This document shows, piece by piece, positions 34,933 through 48,571 of a stretch of DNA of 64,000 bases. The notes below the pieces were generated by a model. That model did not search any database, had not been told where the DNA came from, and worked only from the letters and a program-made list of their open reading frames with translations. Position 1 is the first letter of the stretch, and each line of letters begins with the position of its first letter. Source of the DNA: Ignelater luminosus (Eukaryota > Arthropoda > Insecta > Coleoptera > Elateridae); assembly GCA_011009095.1 (NCBI GenBank), contig VTPC01089963.1:46050-110049 (forward strand). Reading direction: 5' to 3'. A program made the position numbers and the translations under genes.

Positions 34933-37086
34933 ATGAGTTTTTATTTGATGTGTTATGTGTTAAGTCAGTTGATTGTTCTGCATTTGTGTACAGCCACGCA
35001 ACCAAATATTGTCCTGATACTAACGGATGATCAAGATGCGATTCTTGATAGTATGGTAATTATACAATTGTGTATGCGTATATCTTTTACTAAAGTCTTG
35101 TATTATAGATTTCTATGCCTAAGGTAAAAAGTCTCATTGCAAAAGAAGGTGTAACATTTAACAATGCTGTAAGTCGTGAAAACAATTTATTGAGCGCAAA
35201 TTAATTAAATGAATTTTAGTTTGTCAACAGTCCTATTTGTTGTCCAAGTAGAAGTACAATTCTAACTGGAAAATATATGCATAATACGTACGTTTATAAT
35301 AATTCATTATCTGGTAATTGTTCAAGTGTAAACTGGCAAAAAAATCTTGAGCCATATACTTTTACTACGTATTTAAAAAATAACGGATTCTATACTTTCT
35401 ATGCTGGGAAATATTTAAATGAGGTTTCTTTGCATACATTTCTTCTGTTTTCAAACATTTACTGAAATATGGTTTTGTAGTACGGACATAAAGATTGTGG
35501 CGGTACACAACATGTGCCATTCGGTTACGATTGGTGGCTTGGTTTGAAAGGGAATTCAAAATATTATAATTATACGTTATCAATTAATGGAACTGCTAAA
35601 GAATTCACAGATGAATACTTAACTGATGTTATGGTAAATGTTTTAATATATTGAAATATAAAAATAATGGTAATTAGTTTCAATTCCCTTCTGTAAAAAC
35701 AAGTAATTTGCAATTTATGTACCTAACAAAATGTAGATTTATTAATCTACTACTATTCCAACTTAGGCATGTTCCAGAAAACTTGAAACTTTGTTTCCAT
35801 ATACAATGATAGCTTCATTATTCCATATTTCATTTCAAAGAGTGTGTTCTGTTTTTCCAGAAAACATACGCATTGAATTTTTTAAACCAAAAACAAATGG
35901 AAACTTCTCCATTTTTCATGATGTTAGCAACGCCAGCTGCACATGCACCATTTACACCAGCACCACGGCATGAGAAACTTTTCCCTGATACAAAAGCAGT
36001 TCGAACACCTTCTTTCAATTATTCAAGTAGTGATGTAAGGAAATTAAATTATCAAAACAAATATAGATTGTATTATTTTTATTGGTGTTAACATTTTAGA
36101 AACATTGGTTAGTTAGATTACCACCAAAATTTCTACCATCTGACGTAACTATTTTAAATGATATGCAAAAGCATCGTCTCCAAACACTAGTTGCTGTCGA
36201 TGAGATTGTTGAAGAAGTTATTTTAAAATTAAAATCTATGAATGTGTTAAACCATACATACATTATATTCAGTTCTGATAATGGTTTTCATATTGGTAAA
36301 TATTTCATTTGCTGTACTGACTTTAAAATGATAAAATTAATTTAAATTTAGGCCAATTTGTACAACCATGGGATAAGAGGCAACCTTATGAAACGGACAT
36401 TAAGGTTCCATTATTTATAAGGGGACCAAATATAAAAGTAAATCATGTGACGGAATTAGTGGTGTCGTTTATAGATATCGCTCCGACAATTCTAAGTATG
36501 GCTCATTTAGAAGTACCAAGCAACATGGATGGCCATTCATTTCTAGATCATATTCAGGAGAATGGTGCCGATTATGAAAATAATAAAGAACAGATTGTCC
36601 TAATCGAATATTTTGGTGAAGGCAATCAAAACACAGTTGATAAAGATTGTCCATGGTTTTATGATGAAAATCTATCGGTTAGTTATTTAGTGTATCATTC
36701 TCGACATTTCTTCTTTAATAAATTAGCAATTGAAACTTATTTTTTTATTTTATTCTAAGGAATGTGCAAAAGAGAATTGGTGTAAATGTCAAGATGCAAG
36801 AAATAACACTTATACATGTATCCGAAGATTATCAGAAACTGTTAATTTTAAATTCTGCGAGTTTAGGGACGATGAGGTAACTACAGTTGTTTTGTAACAA
36901 AGATTTGTATAACAAAGAAAATTAATTTTTTTCTTCCAGAATTTTATTGAAGTATATGACTTGAATAATGACCCATATGAATTAAGTAACATTTACCAAA
37001 GCATAAGTTCTAAAGAAATTGAGAATTATAAAGAAGTTGTGAATAAGTTAAAAAAATGTAGTGGAGAAAGTTGTTATTATTTGTAG
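34933..37086 (+). CDS. Gns: N-acetylglucosamine-6-sulfatase (lysosomal, heparan/keratan sulfate degradation)
   Basis: Nine exons (34933-35055, 35109-35168, 35220-35423, 35481-35633, 35861-36034, 36100-36295, 36352-36677, 36760-36876, 36940-37086) encode 499 aa; every junction keeps the frame. Residues 1-21 form a signal peptide. [11 protein letters not shown] gives the metal-binding Asp pair. CCPSRS contains the Cys that is converted to formylglycine, followed by [71 protein letters not shown] and VPLFIRGP match GNS rather than other sulfatases. The C-terminus retains the Cys-rich [13 protein letters not shown] block and [17 protein letters not shown]. It removes the 6-sulfate of GlcNAc in glycosaminoglycans. 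Intact. AATAAA at 37358. Confidence 0.95.
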
Positions 37087-38134
37087 TTATTACAAGCAGT
37101 AACGTAGAGGGCATCTCTGAATAGATGGAACAGAAAACACTTTCCATTATATAGAAGTTTTGAACAGAATCAAAAGATCCTTATATATTTTTTTCAACTC
37201 AGGTACAACATGTAAAAATATGATAACTGTACTTCAACCAAACATGTGAGTAGAATAGAAAGAGGAAACACAGGTGTTCCATGTTTAATGAGACACACTG
37301 TATAATAAGCTAGCATAAGTAATAATAATTGTATAATAATAATAATGTTGAAACTTAAATAAAATCTCATTTATGTAACAATTAAACTTGATTTTTTTGT
37401 TTGTCTCAAATATATACTCTTTTCTGTTAAACTGAAAATGGAGATGTCTCAAATAAAAAAATAAAATGTCCCATTTGTCACAAACCGCATATTTTTTATA
37501 TAAAATTCCCCCAATCTTCCACCTATTGCAGTGTTAAATTCTTCCTGACAAAATGTCGTATAAGTCTATTTATATATGTAAGAAACGAAAAATATTTGTT
37601 AAGAATTTTAAGATTAATTAGATATTAACAAGATTTGACAAATTGTGGAATAATTACAATCATGACAATTTAAATATGACAGGACAAAAACAAAGCAGAT
37701 GATAAGAATGTCACAACATTTGCAGCGCGTGAATTCTTAACTAAATGTGTCCCTGATGTTTCTAAAATACTATATATTTCTAATGTTTATTGCCAAAGTT
37801 ATCTAATACTAACTAACTAATATAATAACAATAAAAGTATTCGCCATTATATCTTTATTGATTATTAGAAAAATAGTATAATTTTCTCTACACAATAGTG
37901 CATTCATCAGTAAATCCTGCAATATTTTATAATACATAATTTACATTAATACAGAGAGGTATATTATATTTAATTTCCTGTTTACTGTCCTTGCAAACTT
38001 ATAGTACATATTCAAGGTTATTTTTATGGACTTTGTAATCCATTAATTTCATGTAATCAAACTACAGTACAGTACACTCCGGTGATCATTGGCATCCAAA
38101 ATAGAAATAAAATTTTAATAAAACCAAAATAAGG
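37087..38134. other. GNS 3' UTR and MIF upstream region
   Basis: AT-rich non-coding DNA. No repeat or regulatory site can be supported beyond the GNS polyadenylation signal. Confidence 0.5.
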
Positions 38135-38813
38135 ATGCCGCATTTTCGTTTGGAAACAAATCTTGCCCAAAACAAGATTCCTGGTGATTTACCACAAAAG
38201 TTATGCAATGTTCTTGCTAAATCTCTTGGAAAACCTATAAATGTAAGTATAGAAAAAGTGAGGTTAGTGTTTGTTATTTTTAATAAATGTGTTTGTTTAT
38301 ATGAATAATAATATTCAAATTATGCTTATGAACAATTATTACCCTTTAATAAATAGTTTTTAAGTTAATATGAATAAAAAGATTTGACAAACTGAACTGA
38401 TGTTTTAATTTGTTAATATAGTATTGTGTTGCAACAGTAATTGGTGGTGTTAATATGTCATGGGGTGGATCAACCGAGCCAGCAGCTCAAGCTACATTAA
38501 TGAGTATTGGCTCATTGGGCGTCGAAGAAAATAAGAAACATTCCAAAGCACTTTATGATTTAATTAGTAAGGAACTAAACATTCCTCCCGATAGGTAAAT
38601 ATCAAAGTTAATTTGCAGAAATTTCACTTATCAACGATAAAAGTTAAATTAAGATAAGGATAACATATTGTGAAACAACTTTTATAGTTTTGAAATAGTA
38701 ATATCTACTTACTAAAATAATTTTTCTGCAGAATGTATATTACATACATTAATGCTGACAGAAGCGATGTTGGTTACAATGGAACAACTTTTCAAGAGAT
38801 ATTTGGAAAATAA
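38135..38813 (+). CDS. Mif: Macrophage migration inhibitory factor (MIF) family tautomerase
   Basis: Three exons: 38135-38242, 38422-38594, 38732-38813, 120 aa, phases consistent. The start MPHFRLETNL puts Pro right after Met, so removal of Met exposes the catalytic N-terminal Pro. AKSLGKP holds the active-site Lys, GGSTEPAAQATLMSIGSLG is the family signature, and ISKELNIPPDRMYITYINAD and DVGYNGTTF complete the fold. The vertebrate MIF CxxC redox pair is absent (AAQA in its place), so only tautomerase-type chemistry is expected. No signal peptide, as usual for MIF. AATAAA at 38896-38901. Drosophila melanogaster lacks MIF, whereas many other arthropods keep it, sometimes as a salivary or immune effector. 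Confidence 0.95.
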
Positions 38814-41800
38814 GCTTTCTGTGTAGACTAATTAGATAAATGAATATTCTTCTTAGGGTAGAAATTATGTAATCACACTTGTATTGTAAATGGACAATAA
38901 ATGTATTTTTGATTGAATTATTTATATCATCATTTTAAAAGCAATAGGTACACAAACTAAAGAAAGATGCGTTTTGTAATATTAATATAAAATGTAGTGT
39001 GGAACTTGTAACTCATAGCCATAAGTGTGATATCTTAGAAAGCTAACATACACAGAATGGATACATCATAGCCATAGACCACAACAAAAGGAATGTCATA
39101 AATCATAATCTATCATTGGGTTTGAAGATAATCTGACAACGCTGCTGATGTGCATTTGGAGAAATGTCAGGTATATGAGCCAACCATTCCATTTTTCTAA
39201 TCTAAATTTAACATGGCTAATATTTCTATCATTGGGTTATTTTTTGGATCATGAGGAACTTTAATGAAGAAATACATTGAGTTTAGGAAACTACTTGTTT
39301 AATGAAGTAAAAGCTTTGGATCGCACAACTTTTAGAGAAAGATGCTTATGTGGTGCTGTTGAGAGGATCGTGCATTAGCATGCTTTATAACTACGAGCAA
39401 TTGTCCTTTCATATATACAATAAATAATTGATGAATGGGATTTCAAGTAATATGGAAAGTGTATTGAAAGAGATTTATGGATACTAAAAGAAGTTGGGTT
39501 TTAAAATTGCTGTTGTAAAACAGTTTGAATGACCAGAGATCTAAAAGATTTTTGTAAAGTTATTTGCCAGTTTTATTGCTTTGAAGGTTGATCTATCCTG
39601 ATTTTTAAATGTAAGAGTTTCTTGTCCTAATAGCTATGCTAAAAAAATGGGAAAATTGTATTTTGTGCTTAATTGTCTAAGTGGACACAAATTTGATTCT
39701 GCTAACATACCTTTATTAAAAGTTCCAAACAATTCTTTGAAAAAATAGTCTACAAAGATTCCACATAAAAATAAAAAATTAACAACGATGTTATTTGCAA
39801 AAAACATTCTTTGCTGGCCTTAATTCAATGTCAGTAGCACTGATAGTTAATGCCAACCATCTAGGAGGTTTACGATGCACTTGCTGACTGCTCCTGGACA
39901 CAACTTACCTTAAATAAGGTGAAAAGTTTAGATAAAATTGTATCTTGCTTCTCTTTCACTTCAAAGACAACACATTACAAGTTTTTGTAAAATAGACAAT
40001 ACAAATGCCAATTTTGGCATAGTTATAGTCAGTGTGTTTAATAGTATCAATATCTGACAATGCATTCTTGGTACTCCAGAATTACATCAACATTTAACAT
40101 CTTTTTTTTGAGCTTCACTTAAACAAATTTGAATTGAGAATGGTTTAAACCCCATTAGAAATTAGTGAAATTACAGGTATTCTCTTTGCTTAAAAAATAG
40201 TTCAAGTTGAATCAAGCTTTTTTCATCGAAGCAATTAAGAGTGTTCGCTAGCTAACTCAGAGGGTGTAATGTTATTTTAAAATTCGCACTAAATCCGCCC
40301 CTGTTTTTCAATTTCGTTCGGATATTTGTTTTCTTGACGCGCAATATTTAAATTGTTTCATTAAACGAATGTTTGTTGTAATGTTATTTTAAAGAATTGA
40401 TAACTTTGTGGTCTCGACTTTTGGGCTCCGTTTAGACGTGCCTTTTGCTATTTTCCAATATCAAATTCCTGGAAATCTTAGTCGCAAAAATTAAAGTCAC
40501 ACCGTCTCGATTGAGCCAGGTTTAAGCTGGTAAATCTACAATGGAAATTTTCCATTGTCTCGTAAGGATATTTATATTTTGACCTGTTAGGGTGTGCATC
40601 TGACTTTCGAACCCCACTCCAGTAAGTACACATTGCGCCACAGGAGACGCAGAGAGAATAGGGAGGACGATAAGAGCTGCGTACTCGAACCAACGTATGG
40701 TAATTTTCGACGTTTACCTCGACATCCCCTAATTGGATTCAAACCAAATTACGTGAAGCGATCTTCTTAGAAAAGAGATCGGACTGGAGAAATCGTAATT
40801 TCTTCGTGTCAGAGACGCGCAATAGTCGCGGAAGAAAGTGGTTTGTTTACCAACAGCAAGGCTTATAAATTTCGTTATCGTGGGGAATGTATAACCCAAA
40901 TAGAATTACGCTGGTGTCCTCCAGGAAGTAGAAATTGTAGAGGGTAGGAACGCAACCATTTTGGCCCCGTTGGTGTAGCACCTGTGTGTTTTACATCTTG
41001 GAAGCTCCGTGATCCGAATGAACTAAGTAAACTTAAAGAGCGTTTGAGACTCAAAGTGGTTTTAGTTATTTTTAAAGTTTGTGTATAAACACTTGGATTT
41101 TGTTCTTGTGCTTTTTGGTTATTGTTAACAACAGTGATTGTTCGTTGAAACCTAAGTTCCCTTGAACATTGGTGAACGTGAAATTTTGCATCGAATACTA
41201 CGTGGATTAGCTGCTATCGTGGAAATCAGAGACCTGCATATATCACCTGGAAGGAAGATTGCCGTTATAGTAAGAAAGACCTGTTTTGTTTTGTTACTTG
41301 AGTTCTTATGATTGTTTCGTTTGATAAAAGACTAGGAGAACGTGGAATTTGTAAAATATTCCATACGAAAACCTTGCTTAGGCAAGATTAGTTTCGTATT
41401 TTCTCATTAAATTATAATATTCACGATCAATATTTTTAACTAATTTGTAACAGGAACGTTCCCAGGTAATTTTAGCTGGTGTTGGTTAAATTATTGCAAC
41501 ATAATTAATAACTTTTGACTACTGTTTTTTTTTTATTAGATATAAAGTTTATTTGTTGCTATTTCAAAATTTTCTTTTTGTTTATTGTAATAACTTGTTT
41601 TTTTTACTTTTATTTTCTTATTTGTGTACCAATTTTGTTCTCCAGTGAAGAAATTAATTCATACCCTTTATTGATATTCTTTTGTAGTGTTATTTTGTTA
41701 TTTTTATATTCTTGTTTGTGTGTGTTTAATCCATTTTTATTATTGTTTTAATAAATGTAAGAAAGGTCGATTATTTACGTTTTGTGTTTTTTTTGTAAGT

Positions 41801-43085
41801 GGATCTCTGGTCCAGATAAGCAGCGTTAATTTCGTTACTTAGTTCGTTTAGCTATTAAAAAGCACGGTGGTGCTTAGTCCAAATTTCGATTAAAGATCAG
41901 ATACCTTTGCTCAAGAGAGAAGTAAATATCAATCTGGTATTTCTTTCTTGGATCTTTTTTGAAAAATAAGGAAGTCTTCAGAGGACTTCCTTGTCAAAAA
42001 CGATCAAGACGAATCACGTGTTTATACAGTTTTTTTTTTGTTTGTGTTGAGTCTCAATTGTGAAACGCTAAAGCGAGTTTTAATAAAGCTTCCACGAGGT
42101 AAGTTACACACAGGGTGAGGTTTCGCAAGAAGCCTATATACAGGGTGTCGGATTCACGAGTAGTCGCGTGGCCGACCATCAGAACCCTTCGATCTACGAC
42201 TGCTGGCGCCCTCTTTTACGACCATCTATTAGTTTAATAAGAGTTTTGGAAAATGGTGAGCTTCTCTTTGTGAGAGATTAGCCGTTTATTTGAGAATCCA
42301 CCCCATCTGCGGCATGAGCTACGGGATTTAACATCTACCATTGGTCTGGACGGGACTTGTGCATACTTTTGAGCATCTTCCCGTTACAAGGGGTAGAAAT
42401 TTTTGGGGTGTAAAGGGCGAGGTACTGTTTGGGACAGAAATGGGTGGTTACAAATAAACAATCTCGATGGTATCAGGCCATCGGGGTCATTTTTCGGCAA
42501 GCTTCCGCCTATTCTATTGTATGTGTTTAGTCTACTTTGCCTTTATGGCAACTCAAAATCTTGGGAAGTGTTCATATTTTTAATAAATGGTAGATACAAC
42601 TGTACTGAGAAAAAATGGGTGGTAACTATTGTCTTACATCGCAGTTAGAGGCTGGTCTGCTTTCTCTTACGCATTCCTACCCTCTGACATTACAAAATCG
42701 AAAGTTCATGCAGTTTATAATAATTGTGATAACTGGTAATAAGATTTCCTGACGTGTATTAACTAGAATATTTTTTATTTTAGTGATGATTTAATAAGAT
42801 CACAAGAAATAACGAAATTTAGTTACTTTAAATTAATTTTTGTATTTAACTCATTTATTAGTAGACACAAAGGTACAAGTATTCATACTCATATATAGGA
42901 AAGTATAAAAAAATTCGTAACAGATTCCCAGATCGGCTATAAAAAACTATTATTGCGTCTTAGAAGAAAGATTTTATTCTCGTGAATACAAAAATGTATT
43001 ATAAAATGTTATATTGTTTTTATTTACAAAAATATACGAAACTAAGAAAAAGCAGACTCCTTATAAATTTGATATTCAACCGACA
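38814..43085. other. Repeat-like, non-coding region
   Basis: No exon could be supported. From about 40450 to 42650 base composition is more GC-rich than the flanks, and short strings such as ACAGGGTGTCGG (about 42140) resemble common arthropod dispersed repeats. The rest is AT-rich. A solo LTR or long 5' UTR of an unknown retroelement is possible around 40750-42250, but I found no paired terminus. Confidence 0.35.
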
Positions 43086-43269
43086 TATGTATAAACGCTG
43101 TTTTACAAAAAACGGCGCACGTTGATACTATTACTTTATTTTAAAAACGATCTAGCTGGACTTGTAGATTTCTCAAAATAATCTTATTTGGTTTTTAAAT
43201 CGTATAAATCAGACAAAAAAATAATGAAACTACAGCGTGCGCCGTTTTTTGTAAAACAGCCTATGTATA
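43086..43269. mobile_element. Palindromic MITE with 25-bp perfect inverted repeats and 8-bp target duplication
   Basis: Left terminal repeat 43097-43121 (GCTGTTTTACAAAAAACGGC plus GCACG) is matched perfectly in reverse complement at 43236-43260. TATGTATA flanks both ends (43086-43093 and 43262-43269), consistent with the 8-bp duplication made by hAT-type transposases. There is a 3-base and a 1-base offset between duplication and repeat. No coding capacity. Confidence 0.72.
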
Positions 43270-43400
43270 GTTCATCCGAAAAAGTCCGTATCATATGAAA
43301 AACTTTTTTATTATTGATTTCGCAAAACACCTTATTCTTGATGATTGTTGTTTCCCTAGAATACCTAAAATTGAACAAACGCATACTTTATCAAAAAAAC

Positions 43401-44758
43401 TCATTTTCGTTTAGTTGTAGATTTAGCGTGCTTGTTTTGGGCCATTTTCTCTGTTTTTTCTCGTATAGCACTTTCTATATACGTAGGATCCCTGATCTTC
43501 ATATTACGTGTATAGCATGGATCAACCAATTCGGGTAGTAAGTAATCCATATAGAATTTGGTTAACTGCTGCTCTATATGATCTCTCCAAAAGTCTTCAT
43601 CTTTTTTCATAGCTTTATCAGTTCCAGTCCAAATTGCAAAAATACAAAGTTGTCGCCGTGTAATGTGTAGTTGTCCTTGGATCTGATAAAACCAACTATG
43701 TCTGTTAATTTGTAGTTGTTTTGTATTTTTCTCTATATTCCAAAAAGTAATTTTTCGTTGATGAATGGCCTCTTCCGCATTCAAACCAAAAGCCGATGAT
43801 GGACATTTAATCTCAACTACCGTGTCGTCGTTTATTAAACCATCTGGAGTTGCTCCCAAGTAAGGTAGCTCACAATCCACGAATAAACCACAAGGTTCAA
43901 TTCGTGTACCTAATTCTTTTTCAAGTTGCTGCCTTGCCTCTTCTTCATGAGCCCGTTCATGCATAAGCGAAGGAATGTTTAGACTTTTTGTGTCGTAAAG
44001 AAAAGATCGAACTAAATTTACGCAACTTGTATCTTTTCTCCTTCTGCATATTTTTTGAAAATTTGATGCGGTTAATAGCTTGCGCCTGGTTTCTAACCAC
44101 TTGCCGCATTCGGCTTGTAAAATTGTTTCTTGTTCTAAATTATGAATTTGATTAGGAGACATTTTAAGGCTTCTTAAAAACTGCTCCTTTTCTTGGTCTA
44201 AATCTGGTTTTTCACAAGATTCTCCGTAATCACCATCACTTTTTGAATTTGTAATTATTTTTTTCGTTCCATTTCGAAGTTGTTTCTTGCGTAATTGATT
44301 TTTTCGTAACCGTTGCATTTCTAATCGTTTAATGTATTTCGAAGGACTATTTCCGTACATGTGTTTATGCAATTCGTAGTGGGGTCTCTTTGTATTAAAA
44401 GAAACTACTGCCGCTGCACATCTTGCTTGGTAAGATTTGCTTAATGCAAAGTTAATTCGCTTACCCCCAATGAACTTCGCGACAATCGCATTATATTGTT
44501 CTGCAACATTACTGCTAACATCAATGAATAAACTACGAGAATTTAGCGACAGAGATTTATTGCATTTTTTAATTTTTTCCCAGAATGTAGAATTTTCCAT
44601 TTCGCGACAATGATTAAGCTCCTCCTCTTTGTGGCAGTAATAATCCAAGCAATTAATGTGATTTCCAAAAACATGATAAATGCTGTTTTCAATGTCCTGT
44701 TTAAGCAAGGAAACAGCTTCTTTGGAATTCTCTGAGTTTTTACGGAACGAAACAGCAC
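43401..44758 (-). CDS. YqaJ-type nuclease domain exon of a Mutator-like transposon gene
   Basis: The last exon starts in phase 1 at 44758 after a 55-bp intron and is open to a TAG at 43401-43403 (about 451 codons). The first part (KQDIENSIYHVFGNHINCLD ... YNAIVAKFIGGKRINFALSK) is the C-terminal end of the transposase region. A Lys/Arg/Gln linker with RLRKNQLRKKQLRNGTKK follows. Then comes a lambda-exonuclease/YqaJ fold: WLETRRKLLTASNFQKICRR, HERAHEEEARQQLEKELG, LPYLGATPDGLINDD (catalytic Asp) and VVEIKCPSSA (Glu and Lys of E-x-K), with a following helix-rich end. All catalytic residues are present. YqaJ proteins act as 5'-3' exonucleases or recombinases in phages; the role in eukaryotic transposons is not established. 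Confidence 0.82.
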
Positions 44759-46504
44759 CTTAAACACCGATCATTAAATTTCCATTCATAATATATTTTA
44801 AAATACGACTTACCAACAACTGCAGATCTTAGACGTCTAACTCGCTCACGAAGAAGTTTTCTAAATTCTAGCGGCAAAGACGTATCCACCGCTATGGCAT
44901 TTAATTTATTGCTATAGTTTCGAAGTAAATGGTTCCGGCATTCAACCTTTTCCACAGTTAAGTTCTTGTATGGCAGGGCTTCCAGTATTTTTTTGTACGT
45001 ACTGCTGTCCCCATCTGCAATCATCCTATGGTATTTGATGCCATACATGCTCATACTTTGTTTGAATCCCTCGACGATTATGGCGGATTCCATACTAGAG
45101 CTACTTCCAGTATGATTCTTCCCACAGTTGTGTTCCTTGGGTTGCACATTTTGTGAAGCTGATCGACAGCAGTAAGTACAAAACTTATATCTGACACCTA
45201 TATACAGAACCTTGCCAGTATATTCCGCAACAACACTAATTAGGGGGATACCATCAGAGTCTACCGAATTAACTGATTTTGTATGTTCGGCTTCTTCCTT
45301 AGCAGCATCTTTCATTTTCGCAATCCCCCTCCTATACTTACAATATCAGATACCGCAGCAGTATTGATGTCCATGCTTTCAGGACAGGCTTTGTGGTTGG
45401 AATCAGAAAATCTGCATTGCACGTATTGCAGCAAAGATGTAAATTGGATTTTAACCCACGTCGCTCTTCCATTTTCAAATTTAAGTTATTTAAAGAACAT
45501 CCAAATTCACGCCCGTGACAACTAATTAATTTTAATGTTTCAAAAAAATGAACTATATCCACAATTCGGTTACCAGTTATGTGTTCTGCTTTTACATAAT
45601 TACTCTCATCTGCCTTAGAATTTACCTAAAAAATAAAAATAAACGTGTAAGTTGTTAGTACTTCGATATTTAAAATCTATGAATTCTACTTACGTTATTG
45701 TCTTTGGTAATCCGATCATCGCAAGGATTATTGTCAGGAATGTGGTTACTAGTATTCGGTACCTACAAATAAAAACAGCACATCATAATAAAAGTCTTTT
45801 ATATTCATTTTGAGGTAAGTAAGCCTAGCCACATTCGAAACAGACACGATATGTTTGGCTTACCTTCCTAAGGCGATAAGTCAATGTAATTTCTGTATTT
45901 ACGCCAAAGAATATGAAATGAATATCGCAAGCTATTTTATTTGCAGGCTCCCTACCTACTGTAAACATTGTTTCTCTGTAACAATCCTCTATCTCTTCAA
46001 ACAACCAAGATATCGCCAGTAAACAAAATTCTGGGACACCTTGTATATGTTTTTTTGGTTAAAAATTCTGAAATTCAAATGACCCCTAAAGTTATGTGGT
46101 TGACTTCACTAATACCCTGTACAGGCAATTTTTAGATAGCACTGAGTCCATTTACTATTTAAAAATTAAAATTTACAATAGATGCAGTTTATGATTAAAA
46201 AAACTCAGTGCTTGACTAAGATTAGGGAAGTTTTTATGTAAGACCGAAGATGCACTCACAATTTCATCTGCGACTACACTGATGCTTTCTTCGACAGTGG
46301 CTGCTGTTGCATTTTGAATTGCAATGAAATTATTGGTGGAAGTCTGAAAATAATTCAATATGTAATAGAGAAAAAACTTACTTTTTTAAAACTTACCACC
46401 TGCTTCCATCTTAATTTTAAATTATTTAGATTACCCCTTTTTTTAATCTGACAAGGTTTAGAGACCACTCGCCTTATTACTCTTTTTGTTTTCGCTGGAT
46501 CCAT
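44759..46504 (-). pseudogene. Mutator-like transposase exons upstream of the YqaJ domain, internally deleted
   Basis: Exon 1 (46504-46397) starts MDPAKTKRVIRRVVSKPCQI. Further exons appear at 46343-46260, 45762-45694 and from 45625, which reads GNRIVDIVHFFETLKLISCH and MEERRGLKSNLHLCCNTC. Near 45330-45316 the frame changes and about 40 residues are missing before MKDAAKEEAEHTKS. GIPLISVVA then jumps to EYTGKVLYIGVRYKFC, removing the DG-x-W segment that holds the first catalytic Asp. The next blocks are intact: IADGDSSTYKKI (second Asp) and VECRNHLLRNY. The transposase half is therefore dead although the downstream YqaJ half is open. Exons at 46343-46260 and 45762-45694 are inferred from splice sites. 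Confidence 0.7.
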
Positions 46505-47923
46505 ATTCACTAAACAAACACTTATACAATACACAGATGCACCACTTGTAGGATAAAATAGCATTGACTCGAAGCGTTGCGCTCAAAGACGTAACATGTG
46601 TAACACATTTAGGGTAATCTCCGCCTATTAGCATTTCTTAACAGTGGTGCATTCACCCTTAGCGAGATGTCACCACAATACAAGAATAAAATGGTCTAAT
46701 TTGTGTGTTTGTTGTGCTTTCATAATTCAATAATCCCAATTATAAATTATTTCAGATTTTATAGATAAAGGTCCAATATGTCTTCGTACGGGATAATATT
46801 TTAATTGGAATCTCAGGAGTGTGTAAATAAGTGATGAAAGTCGTCAAACTTTCACAATCTTTTTCTCAGAATATATAAGAGTACGGAAAAATTCATTGAG
46901 TACAAAACAAGTTTAGTCCTTTTACTATGCTGATGCAAAAAATCTTTTTCATATCTTCATTAATAACCGATTTATGCGTGCACACAGAAAGCTCTGTAAC
47001 GGGAGGGTAGCGAACGCACTTAAGTATCACTATACTTCGTACAACTCAAGGAGCTACTCAAAATAAATAAATGTTATCTTGCTAGCCATTATCAAGCCAG
47101 CTTTATACTACTTATTATACAATTATTTTTTAATGTCACTTTGACAGTTATTTTATATAGATTATGACATCAATAGCAGCAATAAAGTTTACAGAAGTGA
47201 AAGAAAATGTAAGAAAATTAAAAATTATTTAAACATGAAGCCAAAAACCAAAACTATACAATTTCAAATTAAATATAATTAGTATTTTATGGTGTAAAAC
47301 TAGCTTCATGTAACTATAGAAAATAAAAAATTTGTTGCTTTGGTAACTCGTTAATATGAACCAAGTATTAATTCAGCATACTGCATATTACTTAAATATC
47401 TTTGGTTACCAAAATATTGTCGTGTTAAATGAAGAATAGTATTTACGTTTGCTTCAAGAAGTGAATTCAACTTAAGGAACTTTTTTTCCGCAAACTGGTC
47501 AATGCATCGAAAAATTGGAACTAGATTTATATAATTTTACCGAGATTGAAAGCATTATCAATAAGAATGTATTTTATAGAAAGAACAAAAAGGAAAGCAA
47601 TGAGACCCGTTTCAATGCATACTATTATTTATGGTCCTTGCTAGTAGTAATCACACACTAATTAACTGGTTTGAAGGTTTTTAAAAGCAAACACAAAACT
47701 GTCGGGTCCAAATTGTTTTACTAATCATTTGTAATACAGAGTCATCAAACCTGCATTGAATCTCTTGCATTCATTCTAGGAGAATAGATATTAAAAAAAA
47801 AACAAAATAGAACATTCTACTTAATAATTACGAAAACTTTTTACAGTTCAAACATCTTAAATACTAACATAGAAAAAATAATCTTATCCTATATACCTAA
47901 AACTGGAAAGTGTACAAGAAAAA
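46505..47923. other. Flank of the Mutator-YqaJ element, AT-rich
   Basis: No gene seen. I looked for a terminal inverted repeat matching the 43270-43400 side and did not find one by eye. Confidence 0.4.

Positions 47924-48571
<648 letters not shown>

Noticed and set aside
40478..42648. Open frames at 40478-40693, 41515-41751 and 42403-42648
   Set aside because: No family resemblance; the middle one is a run of Phe/Leu from T-rich DNA; no splice or start context supports any of them.
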